From the NCBI RefSeq assembly GCF_019042275.1, contig NZ_JAHQCW010000002.1:30488-94487 (forward strand): a stretch of DNA of 64,000 nt, written 5' to 3'. The DNA comes from Diplocloster agilis. Lineage in GTDB: Bacteria > Bacillota > Clostridia > Lachnospirales > Lachnospiraceae. Below are positions 1 to 8,613 of the stretch, in pieces (the first letter of the stretch is position 1; every line of letters starts with the position of its first letter). The notes beneath the pieces are model-generated. The model made no database searches. It was given only the letters and a program-made list of their open reading frames with translations, and was not told the origin of the DNA. Both the position numbers and the translations under genes were made by a program.

Positions 1-1
1 C

Positions 2-712
2 AATGTCCAGCCGATCCTGACGCCCCGGTTTATTCCCACCTGTTCCGATGAGCTGATGCGGCTCTTAAAAGAAATACAGAAAAAATACCAGCTGCCGGTG
101 CAGTCCCACCTTTCTGAAAATCAGGGTGAGATTGCCTGGGTAAAAGAACTTTGTCCTTCCTCCGCTTTTTACGGGGACGCATATGACCAGTTTGGCTTGT
201 TCGGGGGTGATTGCAAGACCATTATGGCTCATTGTGTATCCTCTTCAGATGACGAAATCCGTCGGATGAAGGAGCGCGGTGTATATATCGCACATTGTCC
301 GCAGTCCAATACGAATCTTTCCTCCGGGATCGCTCCGGTGCGCAAGTTCCTGGATGAAGGCCTTCGGGTGGGGCTTGGAAGCGACGTGGCAGGGGGTACC
401 GTCGGCTCTGTTTTCCGGGCGATGGCGGATGCCATTCAGGTTTCCAAGCTCCGGTGGCGGCTGACGGACGACACCATGAAGCCATTGACCGTACAGGAAG
501 CTTTCTATCTGGGAACAGTCGGCGGCGGTTCATTCTTTGGAAAAGCAGGGAGTTTTGATGCGGGATATGAGCTGGACGCACTGGTGATCGATGACAGCAA
601 TCTGGCGACTCCGCTGAAACTTTCCATACCCGAACGGGTGGAGAGGGTGATTTATCTGTCAGATGACAAAAATATAACGAAAAAGTTTGTCGGGGGACAT
701 CAAATCTGGTAG
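2..712 (+). CDS. guaD: Guanine deaminase, 3' part (gene starts before the window)
   Basis: This amidohydrolase converts guanine to xanthine and ammonia in the cytosol. The frame is open from base 2 and reads PILTPRFIPTCSDELM before the first internal ATG at 56, so the true start lies outside the window. Visible metal and active-site motifs are SHLSEN, AHCV and SDVAGG, typical of the guanine deaminase branch of the amidohydrolases. About 236 residues of a family usually near 430-450 are present. The next gene is a purine permease and then xanthine dehydrogenase, so the product xanthine would be passed straight to XdhABC. A related aminohydrolase such as SsnA is the main alternative, but the ITPRF-type block and the neighbours favour guanine deaminase. 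Confidence 0.88.
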   Translation, partial: NVQPILTPRFIPTCSDELMRLLKEIQKKYQLPVQSHLSENQGEIAWVKELCPSSAFYGDAYDQFGLFGGDCKTIMAHCVSSSDDEIRRMKERGVYIAHCPQSNTNLSSGIAPVRKFLDEGLRVGLGSDVAGGTVGSVFRAMADAIQVSKLRWRLTDDTMKPLTVQEAFYLGTVGGGSFFGKAGSFDAGYELDALVIDDSNLATPLKLSIPERVERVIYLSDDKNITKKFVGGHQIW

Positions 713-780
713 AATAAGTATGTAGGCAGCGAAAAGAAAGCTGCTCTATCATAATCATTTTTAATAAAGGGGGAAACAAA

Positions 781-2160
781 ATGAACGCACTAGACAAATT
801 TTTCCATCTCAAGGAAAACCACACCGATGTAAAGACCGAAGTCATCGCAGGCGTAACAACCTTTATGACCATGGCTTACATCCTGGCAGTCAACCCATCT
901 ATCCTGAGCGCAGCCGGCATGGATAATGGGGCGGTCTTTACGGCAACCGCGCTGGCTTCCCTGATCGCAACTGTTCTAATGGCGCTTTTCTCCAACTATC
1001 CTTTTGCACTGGCTCCAGGCATGGGCTTGAACGCGTATTTCGCCTATACTGTAGTTATCAATATGGGATATACCTGGGAGATGGCGCTGGCCGCAGTCTT
1101 CATCGAAGGTCTTATCTTTATCCTGCTTTCCCTGACTAACGTGCGGGAAGCCATCTTCAACGCGATTCCCATGTCACTGAAGCATGCGGTATCCGCCGGC
1201 ATTGGTCTGTTTATCTGCTTCATCGGTCTGCAGAATGCCAAACTTGTTACGAATTCCGATTCTACATTAGTGACGATCTTCTCATTTAAAGGCTCGGCTG
1301 ATTCCGGAACTTTCTTTACCGAAGGGATCACCGTATTACTGGCCATTATCGGGGTTCTCATCACCGCAATTTTAATTGTTAAAAAAGTAAAAGGACACAT
1401 TCTGCTTGGTATTCTGGCAACCTGGATTCTGGGTATTATCTGCCAGCTGGTTGGTCTGTATCAGCCGAATGCGGAGATGGGCTTCTTTAGCCTGCTGCCC
1501 GACTTTTCCAATGGAATTGCGATCCCCAGCCTTATGCCGACATTGCTGGCACTGGATTTTTCACGTGCGTTGTCGCTGGATTTCTTTGTTGTTATCTTCG
1601 CCTTTTTGTTTGTGGATATGTTCGATACACTGGGAACTTTAATTGGTGTGGCATCCCAGGCGGATATGCTGGATGAAAACGGAAAACTGCCTAAGATCAA
1701 AGGCGCTTTGATGGCAGATGCTATCGGTACATCCGTTGGTGCTCTGTTAGGTACCTCCACTACCACAACGTTCGTAGAAAGCGCTTCCGGTGTTTCCGAA
1801 GGCGGCAGAACAGGACTGACCTCCTTTGTAGTAGCGATTCTGTTTGGTTTGGCCTTGTTCCTTTCCCCTATTTTCCTGGCCATTCCTTCCTTTGCTACGG
1901 CGCCGGCCCTTATTATTGTCGGCTTCCTGATGATCAGCGCAGTCTTAAAGATCAACTTCGCAGATCCTACCCAGGGAATTCCTGCATTTATCTGTATCAT
2001 TGCTATGCCGTTTATGTACAGTATCTCCGAAGGTATCGCCATGGGCGTTATCTCCTATGTAATCATTAATCTGGTTGCAGGTAAGGAAAACAGAAAGTCG
2101 ATCAGCATTGTCATGTATATACTGGCGGTGTTATTTGTTCTAAAATACATATTCTTATAA
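781..2160 (+). CDS. NCS2 family purine permease (AzgA/PbuG-like)
   Basis: An inner-membrane carrier of 459 residues, the usual size for AzgA/PbuG-type hypoxanthine-guanine permeases. The N-terminal block VKTEVIAGVTTFMTMAY and the later segments APGMGLNAYF and GTSTTTTFVESASGV are hallmarks of this subfamily. About a dozen hydrophobic segments fill the protein. The start is the ATG preceded by AAAGGGGGAAAC. It lies 68 bases after guaD and before xdhA, so it probably brings in the guanine, hypoxanthine or xanthine used by this cluster. The exact base transported cannot be read from the sequence. Confidence 0.9.
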   Translation: MNALDKFFHLKENHTDVKTEVIAGVTTFMTMAYILAVNPSILSAAGMDNGAVFTATALASLIATVLMALFSNYPFALAPGMGLNAYFAYTVVINMGYTWEMALAAVFIEGLIFILLSLTNVREAIFNAIPMSLKHAVSAGIGLFICFIGLQNAKLVTNSDSTLVTIFSFKGSADSGTFFTEGITVLLAIIGVLITAILIVKKVKGHILLGILATWILGIICQLVGLYQPNAEMGFFSLLPDFSNGIAIPSLMPTLLALDFSRALSLDFFVVIFAFLFVDMFDTLGTLIGVASQADMLDENGKLPKIKGALMADAIGTSVGALLGTSTTTTFVESASGVSEGGRTGLTSFVVAILFGLALFLSPIFLAIPSFATAPALIIVGFLMISAVLKINFADPTQGIPAFICIIAMPFMYSISEGIAMGVISYVIINLVAGKENRKSISIVMYILAVLFVLKYIFL

Positions 2161-2189
2161 CCAGATACGTCTTTAATTAAAAATTTTTA

Positions 2190-2254
2190 TACCAATGTAC
2201 CGGCCGGCAGGGTAGTTTGACCTGTAGGTTGGTACATTGGCATATGTAAGGAGG
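2190..2254 (+). promoter_or_regulatory. Stem-loop leader directly before xdhA
   Basis: CCAATGTACC at 2192-2201 pairs perfectly with GGTACATTGG at 2231-2240 (10 bp). It encloses a 29-nt internal region with a smaller CAGG/CCTG stem (2208-2211 with 2221-2224). The AAGGAGG ribosome site follows at 2248-2254 and the xdhA ATG at 2263. There is no T-run after the stem, so it is not an intrinsic terminator. An AT-rich stretch precedes it at 2171-2190. Position suggests a translational control element or operator for xdhABC. I do not recognise a riboswitch class. Confidence 0.55.
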
Positions 2255-2262
2255 TTTTAACA

Positions 2263-4554
2263 ATGGGAGTCGGTAAAGAGTTAAAACGTGTCGACGCTTA
2301 CGAAAAGGTTACCGGTGGAGCAAAATATGTGGCGGACTTGGCACCCAAGGACCTGTTGGTGGCAAAAGTCGTACATAGCACCATCGCCAACGGCGTGGTG
2401 AAAAGCTTTGATCTGGAAGAAGCACTGAAAGTCCCCGGCGTGGTAAAAATCGTCACCTGTTTCGATGTACCGGATATACAGTTCCCCACCCCGGGCCATC
2501 CCTGGTCCGTGGAAGCCGCTCACCAGGATGTGTCGGACAGAAAGCTATTGAACACCAGAGTCCGCGTCTATGGCGATGATATCGCCGCAGTTATTGCAGA
2601 AAATGAAATCGCAGCTAATCGGGCAGCACGTCTGGTTAAGGTAGAGTATGAGGTCTATGAACCTCTTCTGACTACGGATGAGGCTATGGCAGAGGGCGCC
2701 ACGACTCTCCATGAGGAAAAGCCGGGAAATGTTCTGGCGCATTCCTCCTTTCAGCTTGGGGATATGACTTTTGACCAGGCGCTTAAAGAAGAGCCCTCCT
2801 TACATGTGATTGAAAGAACTTACGAAACCCAGCCCGTCCAGCACTGTCATCTGGAGGTGCCGGTTTCTTACGCTTATATGGCAAACGGCAAGATTATCGT
2901 CACATCCTCCACCCAGATTCCCCACATCGTCCGCCGGGTGATCGGCCAGGCTCTTGGGGTTCCCTGGGGACAGATCCGGGTGATCAAGCCCTATATCGGC
3001 GGCGGCTTTGGCAATAAGCAGGATGTATTATATGAACCGTTAAACGCGTTCCTTTGCACTCAGGTGGGAGGCAGAGGCGTACGCCTGGAACTGACCAGAG
3101 AAGAAACTTTGGCTTGTACCAGAGTGCGTCACGCCATAAAATTCCACGTAAAAGGCGCGGTGCGGGAAGATGGCACTTTAGTCGCCCGTAAATTCGAGGC
3201 CTATTCCAACCAGGGCGGATATGCGTCCCACGGCCACGCCATCGTAGCCAACGCGGCTAATGCGTTTAAACAGCTCTATCACGAAGAAAAAGCTCTGGAG
3301 TCCGACAGTTATACCGTATATACGAATATTACCGTCGGCGGGGCCATGCGCGGCTACGGCATCCCCCAATCGGATTTTGCGACGGAATGTCTCACCGACG
3401 ATCTGGCTAACGCGATCGGTATGGATCCGCTCGAATTCCGGTTTAAGAACTGCATGCCGGAAGGTTATGTGGACCCCCACACCAAAGTGAAATTTAACAG
3501 CTATGGTTTAAAAAAATGTATGGAAAAGGGCCGAGATTATATCCATTGGGATGAAAAGCGCAAGGCATACGGGAATCAGACCGGACCGGTGCGCCGCGGC
3601 GTCGGAATGGCGATATTCTGTTATAAAACCGGCGTTTACCCCATTTCGCTGGAAACCGCTTCCTGCCGCATGATCCTGAATCAGGACGGGTCCATACAGC
3701 TGCAGATGGGCGCTACCGAGATCGGCCAGGGCGCGGATACGGTATTTACCCAGATGGCCGCCGAAGTAACCGGAATTACGGAAGACCGTATTTATATTGT
3801 CTCCACGCAGGATACCGATATCAGTCCTTTTGATACCGGCGCCTATGCATCCAGACAGACTTATGTCAGCGGCAAGGCTTTAAAGCAGACCGCTCAGCTT
3901 TTAAAGGAACGGATTCTGGACTATGGTTCCTATCTGCTGAAGATGCCCTCGGACGCTCTGGATATACAGGATAACAATGTGGTTGATAAAGAGAGCAGAG
4001 AATGCCTGGTGACTCTGGAAGCGCTGGCTACGGAGGCCTTCTACAGCCTGGACCGCTCTGTTCATATCACGGCGGAGTCCACCTATCACTGTAAGGAAAA
4101 TACCTTCTCAAGCGGCGCCTGCTTTGCGGAAGTTGAAGTGGATATGCCTCTGGGTAAGATAAAAGTGCTGAATATTATAAATGTTCATGACAGCGGTACC
4201 CTCATCAATCCGAAGCTGGCTGAAGCCCAGGTCCACGGCGGTATGAGTATGGGACTTGGATATGCCCTGAGTGAGCAGCTTTTATTCGACCGGTCCGGGC
4301 GGCCTCTGAATGACAATCTGCTGGATTACAAGCTTCCGACCGCTATGGATACGCCGGATCTGCATGTGGATTTTGTCCAGCTGGATGATCCGACCGGCCC
4401 CTTCGGAAACAAGGCGTTAGGCGAGCCGCCGGCGATTCCGGTCGCACCCGCGATCCGAAATGCGCTGCTGCACGCGACGGGAGTGGCGGTGGATTCCCTG
4501 CCGCTTGATCCGCAGAAGCTGGTGTCACATTTTAAAGAAGCAGGATTGATCTAG
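2263..4554 (+). CDS. xdhA: Xanthine dehydrogenase, molybdopterin-binding subunit
   Basis: The large catalytic subunit, which hydroxylates hypoxanthine and xanthine toward urate. It has 763 residues, close to E. coli XdhA, and is organised the same way as a separate Mo subunit. Visible motifs are GGGFGNKQD (246-254, with Gln where animal enzymes have Glu), AMRGYG with Arg363 in the substrate pocket, EIGQGADTVFTQ in the cofactor region and GEPP (720-723) carrying the catalytic Glu721. The start has AAGGAGG 8 bases upstream. xdhB starts 14 bases after its stop, giving the order Mo-FAD-FeS as in E. coli xdhABC. It is complete, with no disrupted motif. Other purine or nicotinate hydroxylases of the same family cannot be fully excluded. 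Confidence 0.92.
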   Translation: MGVGKELKRVDAYEKVTGGAKYVADLAPKDLLVAKVVHSTIANGVVKSFDLEEALKVPGVVKIVTCFDVPDIQFPTPGHPWSVEAAHQDVSDRKLLNTRVRVYGDDIAAVIAENEIAANRAARLVKVEYEVYEPLLTTDEAMAEGATTLHEEKPGNVLAHSSFQLGDMTFDQALKEEPSLHVIERTYETQPVQHCHLEVPVSYAYMANGKIIVTSSTQIPHIVRRVIGQALGVPWGQIRVIKPYIGGGFGNKQDVLYEPLNAFLCTQVGGRGVRLELTREETLACTRVRHAIKFHVKGAVREDGTLVARKFEAYSNQGGYASHGHAIVANAANAFKQLYHEEKALESDSYTVYTNITVGGAMRGYGIPQSDFATECLTDDLANAIGMDPLEFRFKNCMPEGYVDPHTKVKFNSYGLKKCMEKGRDYIHWDEKRKAYGNQTGPVRRGVGMAIFCYKTGVYPISLETASCRMILNQDGSIQLQMGATEIGQGADTVFTQMAAEVTGITEDRIYIVSTQDTDISPFDTGAYASRQTYVSGKALKQTAQLLKERILDYGSYLLKMPSDALDIQDNNVVDKESRECLVTLEALATEAFYSLDRSVHITAESTYHCKENTFSSGACFAEVEVDMPLGKIKVLNIINVHDSGTLINPKLAEAQVHGGMSMGLGYALSEQLLFDRSGRPLNDNLLDYKLPTAMDTPDLHVDFVQLDDPTGPFGNKALGEPPAIPVAPAIRNALLHATGVAVDSLPLDPQKLVSHFKEAGLI

Positions 4555-4568
4555 AGGAGGTATAGACG

Positions 4569-5456
4569 ATGTATGATATAGAAAAATACTATCAGGCAAA
4601 GGATGTGGCGGATTGTATCCGTGCCCTCCGGGAAGATCCGGACGCCGTCATTATCTCCGGAGGAAGCGACGTGCTGATCAAGATCCGGGAAGGCAAAATG
4701 GCCGGCTGTTCTTTAGTCAGTATCCATGGAATTCCGGAGCTTGAAGGGATCCGAATGGAAGATGACGGAACCATAGTGATCGGACCGGCCACTACATTTT
4801 CCCACATCACCAACAACGATATAATTAAAAAGCATATCCCTATTCTGGGTAATGCGGTGGATCAGGCCGGAGGCCCCCAGCTTCGCAATATCGGAACGAT
4901 CGGGGGGAATGTCTGTAACGGAGTCACCAGCGCGGACAGCGCGTCCAGCCTGTTTGCCCTGAATGCGGTTCTGGAATTGACCGGGCCTGACGGAGTGCGC
5001 CTGCTTCCGATACAGGAATTTTATTCGGGACCGGGCCGTACGGTGCGGGAGCACACAGAACTTCTGACCGCAGTCCGAATCACCAGGGAAAATTATGAAG
5101 GCTTTGGCGGCCATTATATTAAGTATGGAAAACGGGAAGCTATGGAGATCGCCACGATGGGCTGCGCGGTTCACGTTAAGCTGAATGCAGATAAAACAGC
5201 GGTGGAAGACCTAAGGATCGCTTTCGGTGTAGCCGCCCCCACTCCGATGCGCTGTACGAAGACGGAGGAAAGCGTAAAGGGGATGCCCTTAGGGCAGGAG
5301 CTTTTAAACGCCGTTGGAAAGGGTGTCCTGGAAGAAGTAAATCCCAGAACCAGCTGGAGAGCCTCCCGGGAATTCCGGCTGCAGCTGATCGAAGAAATGA
5401 GCCGCCGGGCGCTGGCCCAGGCTGTCATCTATGCAGGAGGTGAGATCCATGCTTAA
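4569..5456 (+). CDS. xdhB: Xanthine dehydrogenase, FAD-binding subunit
   Basis: The 295-residue FAD subunit carries electrons from the iron-sulfur subunit to NAD+. The flavin-binding stretches ISGGSDVLIKIREGK near residue 30 and GGNVCNGVTSADSASSL near residue 115 are characteristic of the medium subunit of molybdenum hydroxylases, followed by a CO-dehydrogenase-type C-terminal domain. The ATG follows GAGGAGGTATAGACG. Its last 8 bases overlap the xdhC start, indicating translational coupling. Length matches E. coli XdhB (about 290). Confidence 0.92.
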   Translation: MYDIEKYYQAKDVADCIRALREDPDAVIISGGSDVLIKIREGKMAGCSLVSIHGIPELEGIRMEDDGTIVIGPATTFSHITNNDIIKKHIPILGNAVDQAGGPQLRNIGTIGGNVCNGVTSADSASSLFALNAVLELTGPDGVRLLPIQEFYSGPGRTVREHTELLTAVRITRENYEGFGGHYIKYGKREAMEIATMGCAVHVKLNADKTAVEDLRIAFGVAAPTPMRCTKTEESVKGMPLGQELLNAVGKGVLEEVNPRTSWRASREFRLQLIEEMSRRALAQAVIYAGGEIHA

Positions 5457-5937
5457 AGTAATCAAAATGATCGTAAATGATAAAGAAGTGGAACTGGCGG
5501 TTGATGAGAGAGAAGCGCTGGTGGACACCTTAAGGGACCGGCTGGGCCTCACCAGTGTAAAGAAGGGCTGTGAAGTGGGAGAGTGCGGCGCCTGTACCGT
5601 CCTGGTGGACGGAGAAGCCATAGATTCCTGCATCTATCTGACTATGTGGGCCGAGGGACGCCGTATTCTGACCGTAGAAGGCCTGAAAGGGCCGAACGGC
5701 GAATTAAGTCCCATACAGCAGGCATTTATCGACGAGGCGGCCGTTCAATGCGGTTTCTGTACACCGGGCCTGATCATGACCGCGGTGGAAATCGTCGGAA
5801 CCGGCAAGAAATATAACCGCGAGGAATTGCGCAAAATGATCTCCGGCCATCTGTGCCGGTGTACCGGATATGAAAACATCTTAAACGCTATGGAACGGAT
5901 TGTCGAAGAGACCTATAAGGTCGTTGGAGAAGAGTAG
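5449..5937 (+). CDS. xdhC: Xanthine dehydrogenase, [2Fe-2S] subunit
   Basis: The small electron-transfer subunit. Starting at 5449 gives 162 residues. The four N-terminal cluster cysteines are C41, C46, C49 and C61 (plant ferredoxin type), and the second cluster uses C101, C104, C136 and C138 in the CGFC...CRC arrangement. The ATG at 5449 is preferred over an in-frame ATG at 5431 because an AGGAGGT ribosome site lies between them, at 5433-5439. It overlaps xdhB by 8 bases, so the complex is translated as one unit. A strong hairpin follows and ends the operon. Confidence 0.93.
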   Translation: MLKVIKMIVNDKEVELAVDEREALVDTLRDRLGLTSVKKGCEVGECGACTVLVDGEAIDSCIYLTMWAEGRRILTVEGLKGPNGELSPIQQAFIDEAAVQCGFCTPGLIMTAVEIVGTGKKYNREELRKMISGHLCRCTGYENILNAMERIVEETYKVVGEE

Positions 5938-5950
5938 CAGTATGCTGCAA

Positions 5951-6003
5951 AACGTGCCGGCATAAAAAGTGGTGCTTCAAACCGCTTTTTATGCCGGCAC
6001 GTT
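5951..6003. terminator. Bidirectional terminator hairpin between xdhC and the MerR gene
   Basis: Arms at 5951-5972 and 5982-6003 pair over 22 bp with a single G-T wobble and a 9-base loop. The two flanking genes converge on it. The T-tracts are short and partly inside the stem, but the length and position make a shared terminator the simplest reading. Confidence 0.8.
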
Positions 6004-6014
6004 CCCATTTTCCA

Positions 6015-6395
6015 TCAGTCTTTGCGGTCGATATGAAAGATACCGATTTCACGGTAATGATCGATCTTATAATTCACGGTGTTCAGACTTGTCTCCAATA
6101 CTTCCATCTGCTTTAGGATCGCCTGTTTATGTTCTACCAGTATCTGTTTTCTTTCTTCACAGGTGGCTTCTCCCTGCAGGCACAGATTCATAAATTCTTT
6201 GATCCTGTGAAGCGGCATCCCGGAGTTCTTAAGGCAGCAGATCAGCTCCAGCCAATGGATGTCTTCCTCTGAAAATTTCCGGATTCCGCTATCCGTCCTT
6301 TCCAGCAGGGGAAGCAGTCCCTCCCGGTCATAATATCGGATGGTATGTGTGGTGATTCCCTCTTTTTCCGCTACTTGTCGAATGGTATAGGTCAT
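6015..6395 (-). CDS. MerR family transcriptional regulator
   Basis: A 126-residue regulator with an N-terminal winged helix (YTIRQVAEKEGITTHTIRYY), followed by DREGLLPLLERTDSGIRKF and a C-terminal coiled coil. That layout matches the AdhR/YfmP-like MerR group. There is no obvious metal-binding cysteine cluster, only scattered cysteines. Start 6395 is chosen because AAAGGAAG lies just upstream; an in-frame extension to 6446 has no ribosome site. The divergent promoter at 6515-6543 carries a 19-bp dyad of MerR type, so it probably controls the yqeY operon and perhaps itself. The inducer is unknown. Confidence 0.88.
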   Translation of the reverse strand: MTYTIRQVAEKEGITTHTIRYYDREGLLPLLERTDSGIRKFSEEDIHWLELICCLKNSGMPLHRIKEFMNLCLQGEATCEERKQILVEHKQAILKQMEVLETSLNTVNYKIDHYREIGIFHIDRKD

Positions 6396-6514
6396 GGCGG
6401 TTCTTCCTTTCTCTTTTTGGTATATCAGCGAGTTTTTTCGAGGCAATTTTATTATACAGGAATATCAGAAAATTTGCTATGGTCCCGCGGATGCAAATTC
6501 ATTTTCAAAACCCC

Positions 6515-6543
6515 TTGCGTGAACCCGTCCGGTTCACTATAAT
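6515..6543 (+). promoter_or_regulatory. MerR-type promoter driving the yqeY operon
   Basis: TTGCGT (6515-6520) and TATAAT (6538-6543) are 17 bases apart. A perfect dyad, GTGAACC-n5-GGTTCAC (6519-6537), fills the spacer. An operator inside the spacer is the MerR-family arrangement, and a MerR gene is the divergent neighbour. The usual over-long 19-20 base spacer is not seen with this choice of -35. Confidence 0.7.
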
Positions 6544-6600
6544 AAAAGAAAAACTACAAAGATTGGAAAATAGCAAATCAAACAAAAAGGAGTGCATGTT

Positions 6601-7047
6601 ATGAGTAAGATTGACGAGATACGGGCGGAAATGGTTACCGCCATGAAAAATAAGGATAAAAGCCGCAAGGATTCTCTTTCCATGCTTTTAAGCGCGCTGA
6701 AAAACGTCCAGATTGATAAAAGGGAAGAACTAACCGAGGCGGAAGAGAATGCGGTTATTGCGAAAGAGATTAAACAGACCAAGGAAACTATGGATTCCTG
6801 TCCCGCCGACAGAACGGATATCCTGGAGGAATGCCGGGCCAGATTGGCTGTCTACAAAGAATTCGCTCCGGAAGAAATGAGTGAGGAACAGATTCAGGCC
6901 GTGATCCGGCAGGTGCTGGATGACCTTGGCATATCGGAACCTACGGGAAAAGATAAGGGCCGTATCATGAAAGAGCTGATGCCCAAAGTAAAGGGCAGAG
7001 CCGACGGAAAACTGGTGAATGCTCTCGTTGGAAAATTATTTGCCTGA
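6601..7047 (+). CDS. yqeY: GatB/YqeY domain protein
   Basis: A 148-residue cytosolic protein of the YqeY family, related to the tail domain of the GatB amidotransferase subunit and presumed to bind tRNA. The pattern is typical: IDEIRAEMVTAMKNKDK at the N-terminus, a central helical part, and DKGRIMKELMPKVKGRAD near the C-terminus. The ATG at 6601 has AAGGAG 8 bases upstream; the GTG at 6592 overlaps that site and is unlikely. It is followed after 27 bases by a small membrane protein in the same transcript. Control by the neighbouring MerR regulator is inferred from the promoter dyad. Confidence 0.88.
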   Translation: MSKIDEIRAEMVTAMKNKDKSRKDSLSMLLSALKNVQIDKREELTEAEENAVIAKEIKQTKETMDSCPADRTDILEECRARLAVYKEFAPEEMSEEQIQAVIRQVLDDLGISEPTGKDKGRIMKELMPKVKGRADGKLVNALVGKLFA

Positions 7048-7074
7048 CGGCGCTAAGAAAGGAAGGTAGAACGG

Positions 7075-7329
7075 ATGAAGAATGTATGGGAGGCTGTAAA
7101 AAAGTATCTGGATAACGCAAAGGAGTATATCCAGTCCATGGATGTCAGCGATATGACGCTGATCAAGCTGTGTTTGCTGGCTCTGGGTATCCTGATCGGA
7201 GCCGCTGTCTCCGAAAAGCATAAGAAAGCGGTTGTTATCGCGGCCGTTCTGATTTTCAGTATCACTTATATACCGGTGATGGTAAAATTCCTCAGTGGAA
7301 TGGCGGAGAAAAAGGAATTGGATGCGTAA
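7075..7329 (+). CDS. Small two-helix membrane protein, unknown function
   Basis: An 84-residue protein I do not recognise. It has an amphipathic charged N-terminus (to about residue 27), then two hydrophobic segments at roughly 30-45 and 52-71 separated by a short basic loop (EKHKK), and ends with charged residues. The ATG follows AAAGGAAGGTAGAACGG. It is co-transcribed with yqeY and followed by a clear terminator. No catalytic motif is present, so only membrane localisation is claimed. Confidence 0.75.
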   Translation: MKNVWEAVKKYLDNAKEYIQSMDVSDMTLIKLCLLALGILIGAAVSEKHKKAVVIAAVLIFSITYIPVMVKFLSGMAEKKELDA

Positions 7330-7348
7330 GCGTATTTTAAATGACAGG

Positions 7349-7393
7349 AAAGAGGTTATCTAGAACCGAAAGGGCAGAGATAACCTCTTTTTT
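7349..7393 (+). terminator. Intrinsic terminator of the yqeY operon
   Basis: AAAGAGGTTATCT (7349-7361) pairs with AGATAACCTCTTT (7378-7390), followed by six T in total. This is a textbook rho-independent terminator. Confidence 0.92.
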
Positions 7394-7563
7394 AACTATC
7401 TTTTTTTACTGTATTATGTGCGTTGCATAGGATATAAATTACGCTAAAGCGTTGATTCATAAATGCTTTAAACCGTGTGTTTGCGCGGAATCATCCTCCT
7501 GTTGTATCATAGAAATGCCAAAACTTACTCGGTATTTTATTTCATGGCCAGGAGGATGTTACT

Positions 7564-8544
7564 ATGAAAATAACAGCATTTGAAGTTAGAGAAGACGAGA
7601 GGCCTTTTTTTGAAAAGTTAGCCCGGGACCAACACCTGGATCTTGTGCTTTGTCCGGACCCTCTCAATATGAAGAATCTTAGGATGCTGACGGACAGCGC
7701 AGGGATATCGGTTCTCGGCAGAAGCCGACTGGATGCAGGCATTTTGGATTGTCTGAAGGAACGGGGCGTCCGATATATTTCCACCCGCACGATTGGATAC
7801 AACCATATCGATGTGGAATATGCCAGGTCTATCGGATTAAAAGTCAGTAACGCGGATTATGCGCCGAATGGCGTCGCCGACTATGCGGTCATGCTTATGC
7901 TAATGTCTCTGAGAAATTATAAGCAGGCCCTTTATCGGGGCAATGTCAACGATTATTCGCTTCCGGGCCTGGAGGGTAGGGAGATGCGCAATCTTACCGT
8001 CGGTATCGTGGGAGTCGGCAAGATCGGGCGCACGGTTATTGAAAATTTGCGGGGATTTGGCTGCCGGATCCTGGCTTTTAACCGCCATCCGGTTCCTGAC
8101 TTGGAACATCAGGTAACTTTCGTCCCGCTGGATACGCTGTACCGGGATAGCGATATCATCTCCCTTCATGTGCCGTTACATGCGCAAACATATCACATGA
8201 TCGACCGGTCCGCTATGAGTCAGATGAAAGACGGGGTGATTCTGATCAATACGGCCAGAGGAGAGCTGATTGATATGGAGGCGCTGTTAGACGGTATAGA
8301 AACGAAAAAAATCGGCGCCCTGGGACTTGATGTGATTGAAAATGAAGAGGGGATCTACCATAAGGACCGCAGGACCGATATTATCAGCAATCGGGAGATG
8401 GCCTATCTGCGGCAATTTCCTAATGTTACCATGACGCAGCATATGGCGTTCTATACGATCGAGGCGGTGGAGAGCATGGTATCCTGCGGGGTACGGAATC
8501 TTCTGGAGTTTGAGAAGTGCGGCAGCTGCAGGCTGGAACTGTGA
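7564..8544 (+). CDS. D-lactate dehydrogenase / D-2-hydroxyacid dehydrogenase (VanH-like)
   Basis: An NAD-dependent reductase that likely interconverts pyruvate and D-lactate in the cytosol. Its 326 residues are standard for the family. The Rossmann motif is GVGKIG (150-155). The catalytic trio is Arg232 (NTARGE), Glu259 (DVIEN) and His293 (TQH). The stretch NADYAPNGVADYAVMLML resembles VanH and fermentative D-lactate dehydrogenases more than phosphoglycerate dehydrogenase. No VanA ligase or VanX peptidase is nearby, so a fermentation role is more likely than glycopeptide resistance. It stands alone after a 234-base gap with no recognised leader. Confidence 0.88.
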   Translation: MKITAFEVREDERPFFEKLARDQHLDLVLCPDPLNMKNLRMLTDSAGISVLGRSRLDAGILDCLKERGVRYISTRTIGYNHIDVEYARSIGLKVSNADYAPNGVADYAVMLMLMSLRNYKQALYRGNVNDYSLPGLEGREMRNLTVGIVGVGKIGRTVIENLRGFGCRILAFNRHPVPDLEHQVTFVPLDTLYRDSDIISLHVPLHAQTYHMIDRSAMSQMKDGVILINTARGELIDMEALLDGIETKKIGALGLDVIENEEGIYHKDRRTDIISNREMAYLRQFPNVTMTQHMAFYTIEAVESMVSCGVRNLLEFEKCGSCRLEL

Positions 8545-8613
8545 CAGGTCTAAATCCGCCTTCCCTTTCATATGGTGATAATAGAATAAATTCTTCAGGA
8601 AAGGGAATGAACT

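Noticed and set aside
713..780. Purine riboswitch before the permease
   Set aside because: The gap is only 68 bases and lacks the three-way-junction core; only a small GCAGC/GCTGC stem is seen.
5431..5448. Upstream ATG as the xdhC start
   Set aside because: The AGGAGGT ribosome site falls after this ATG, so the ATG at 5449 must be the start.
7564..8544. Vancomycin-resistance vanH
   Set aside because: The protein is VanH-like, but no D-Ala-D-Lac ligase, VanX or VanRS genes adjoin, so a fermentative D-lactate dehydrogenase is more likely.
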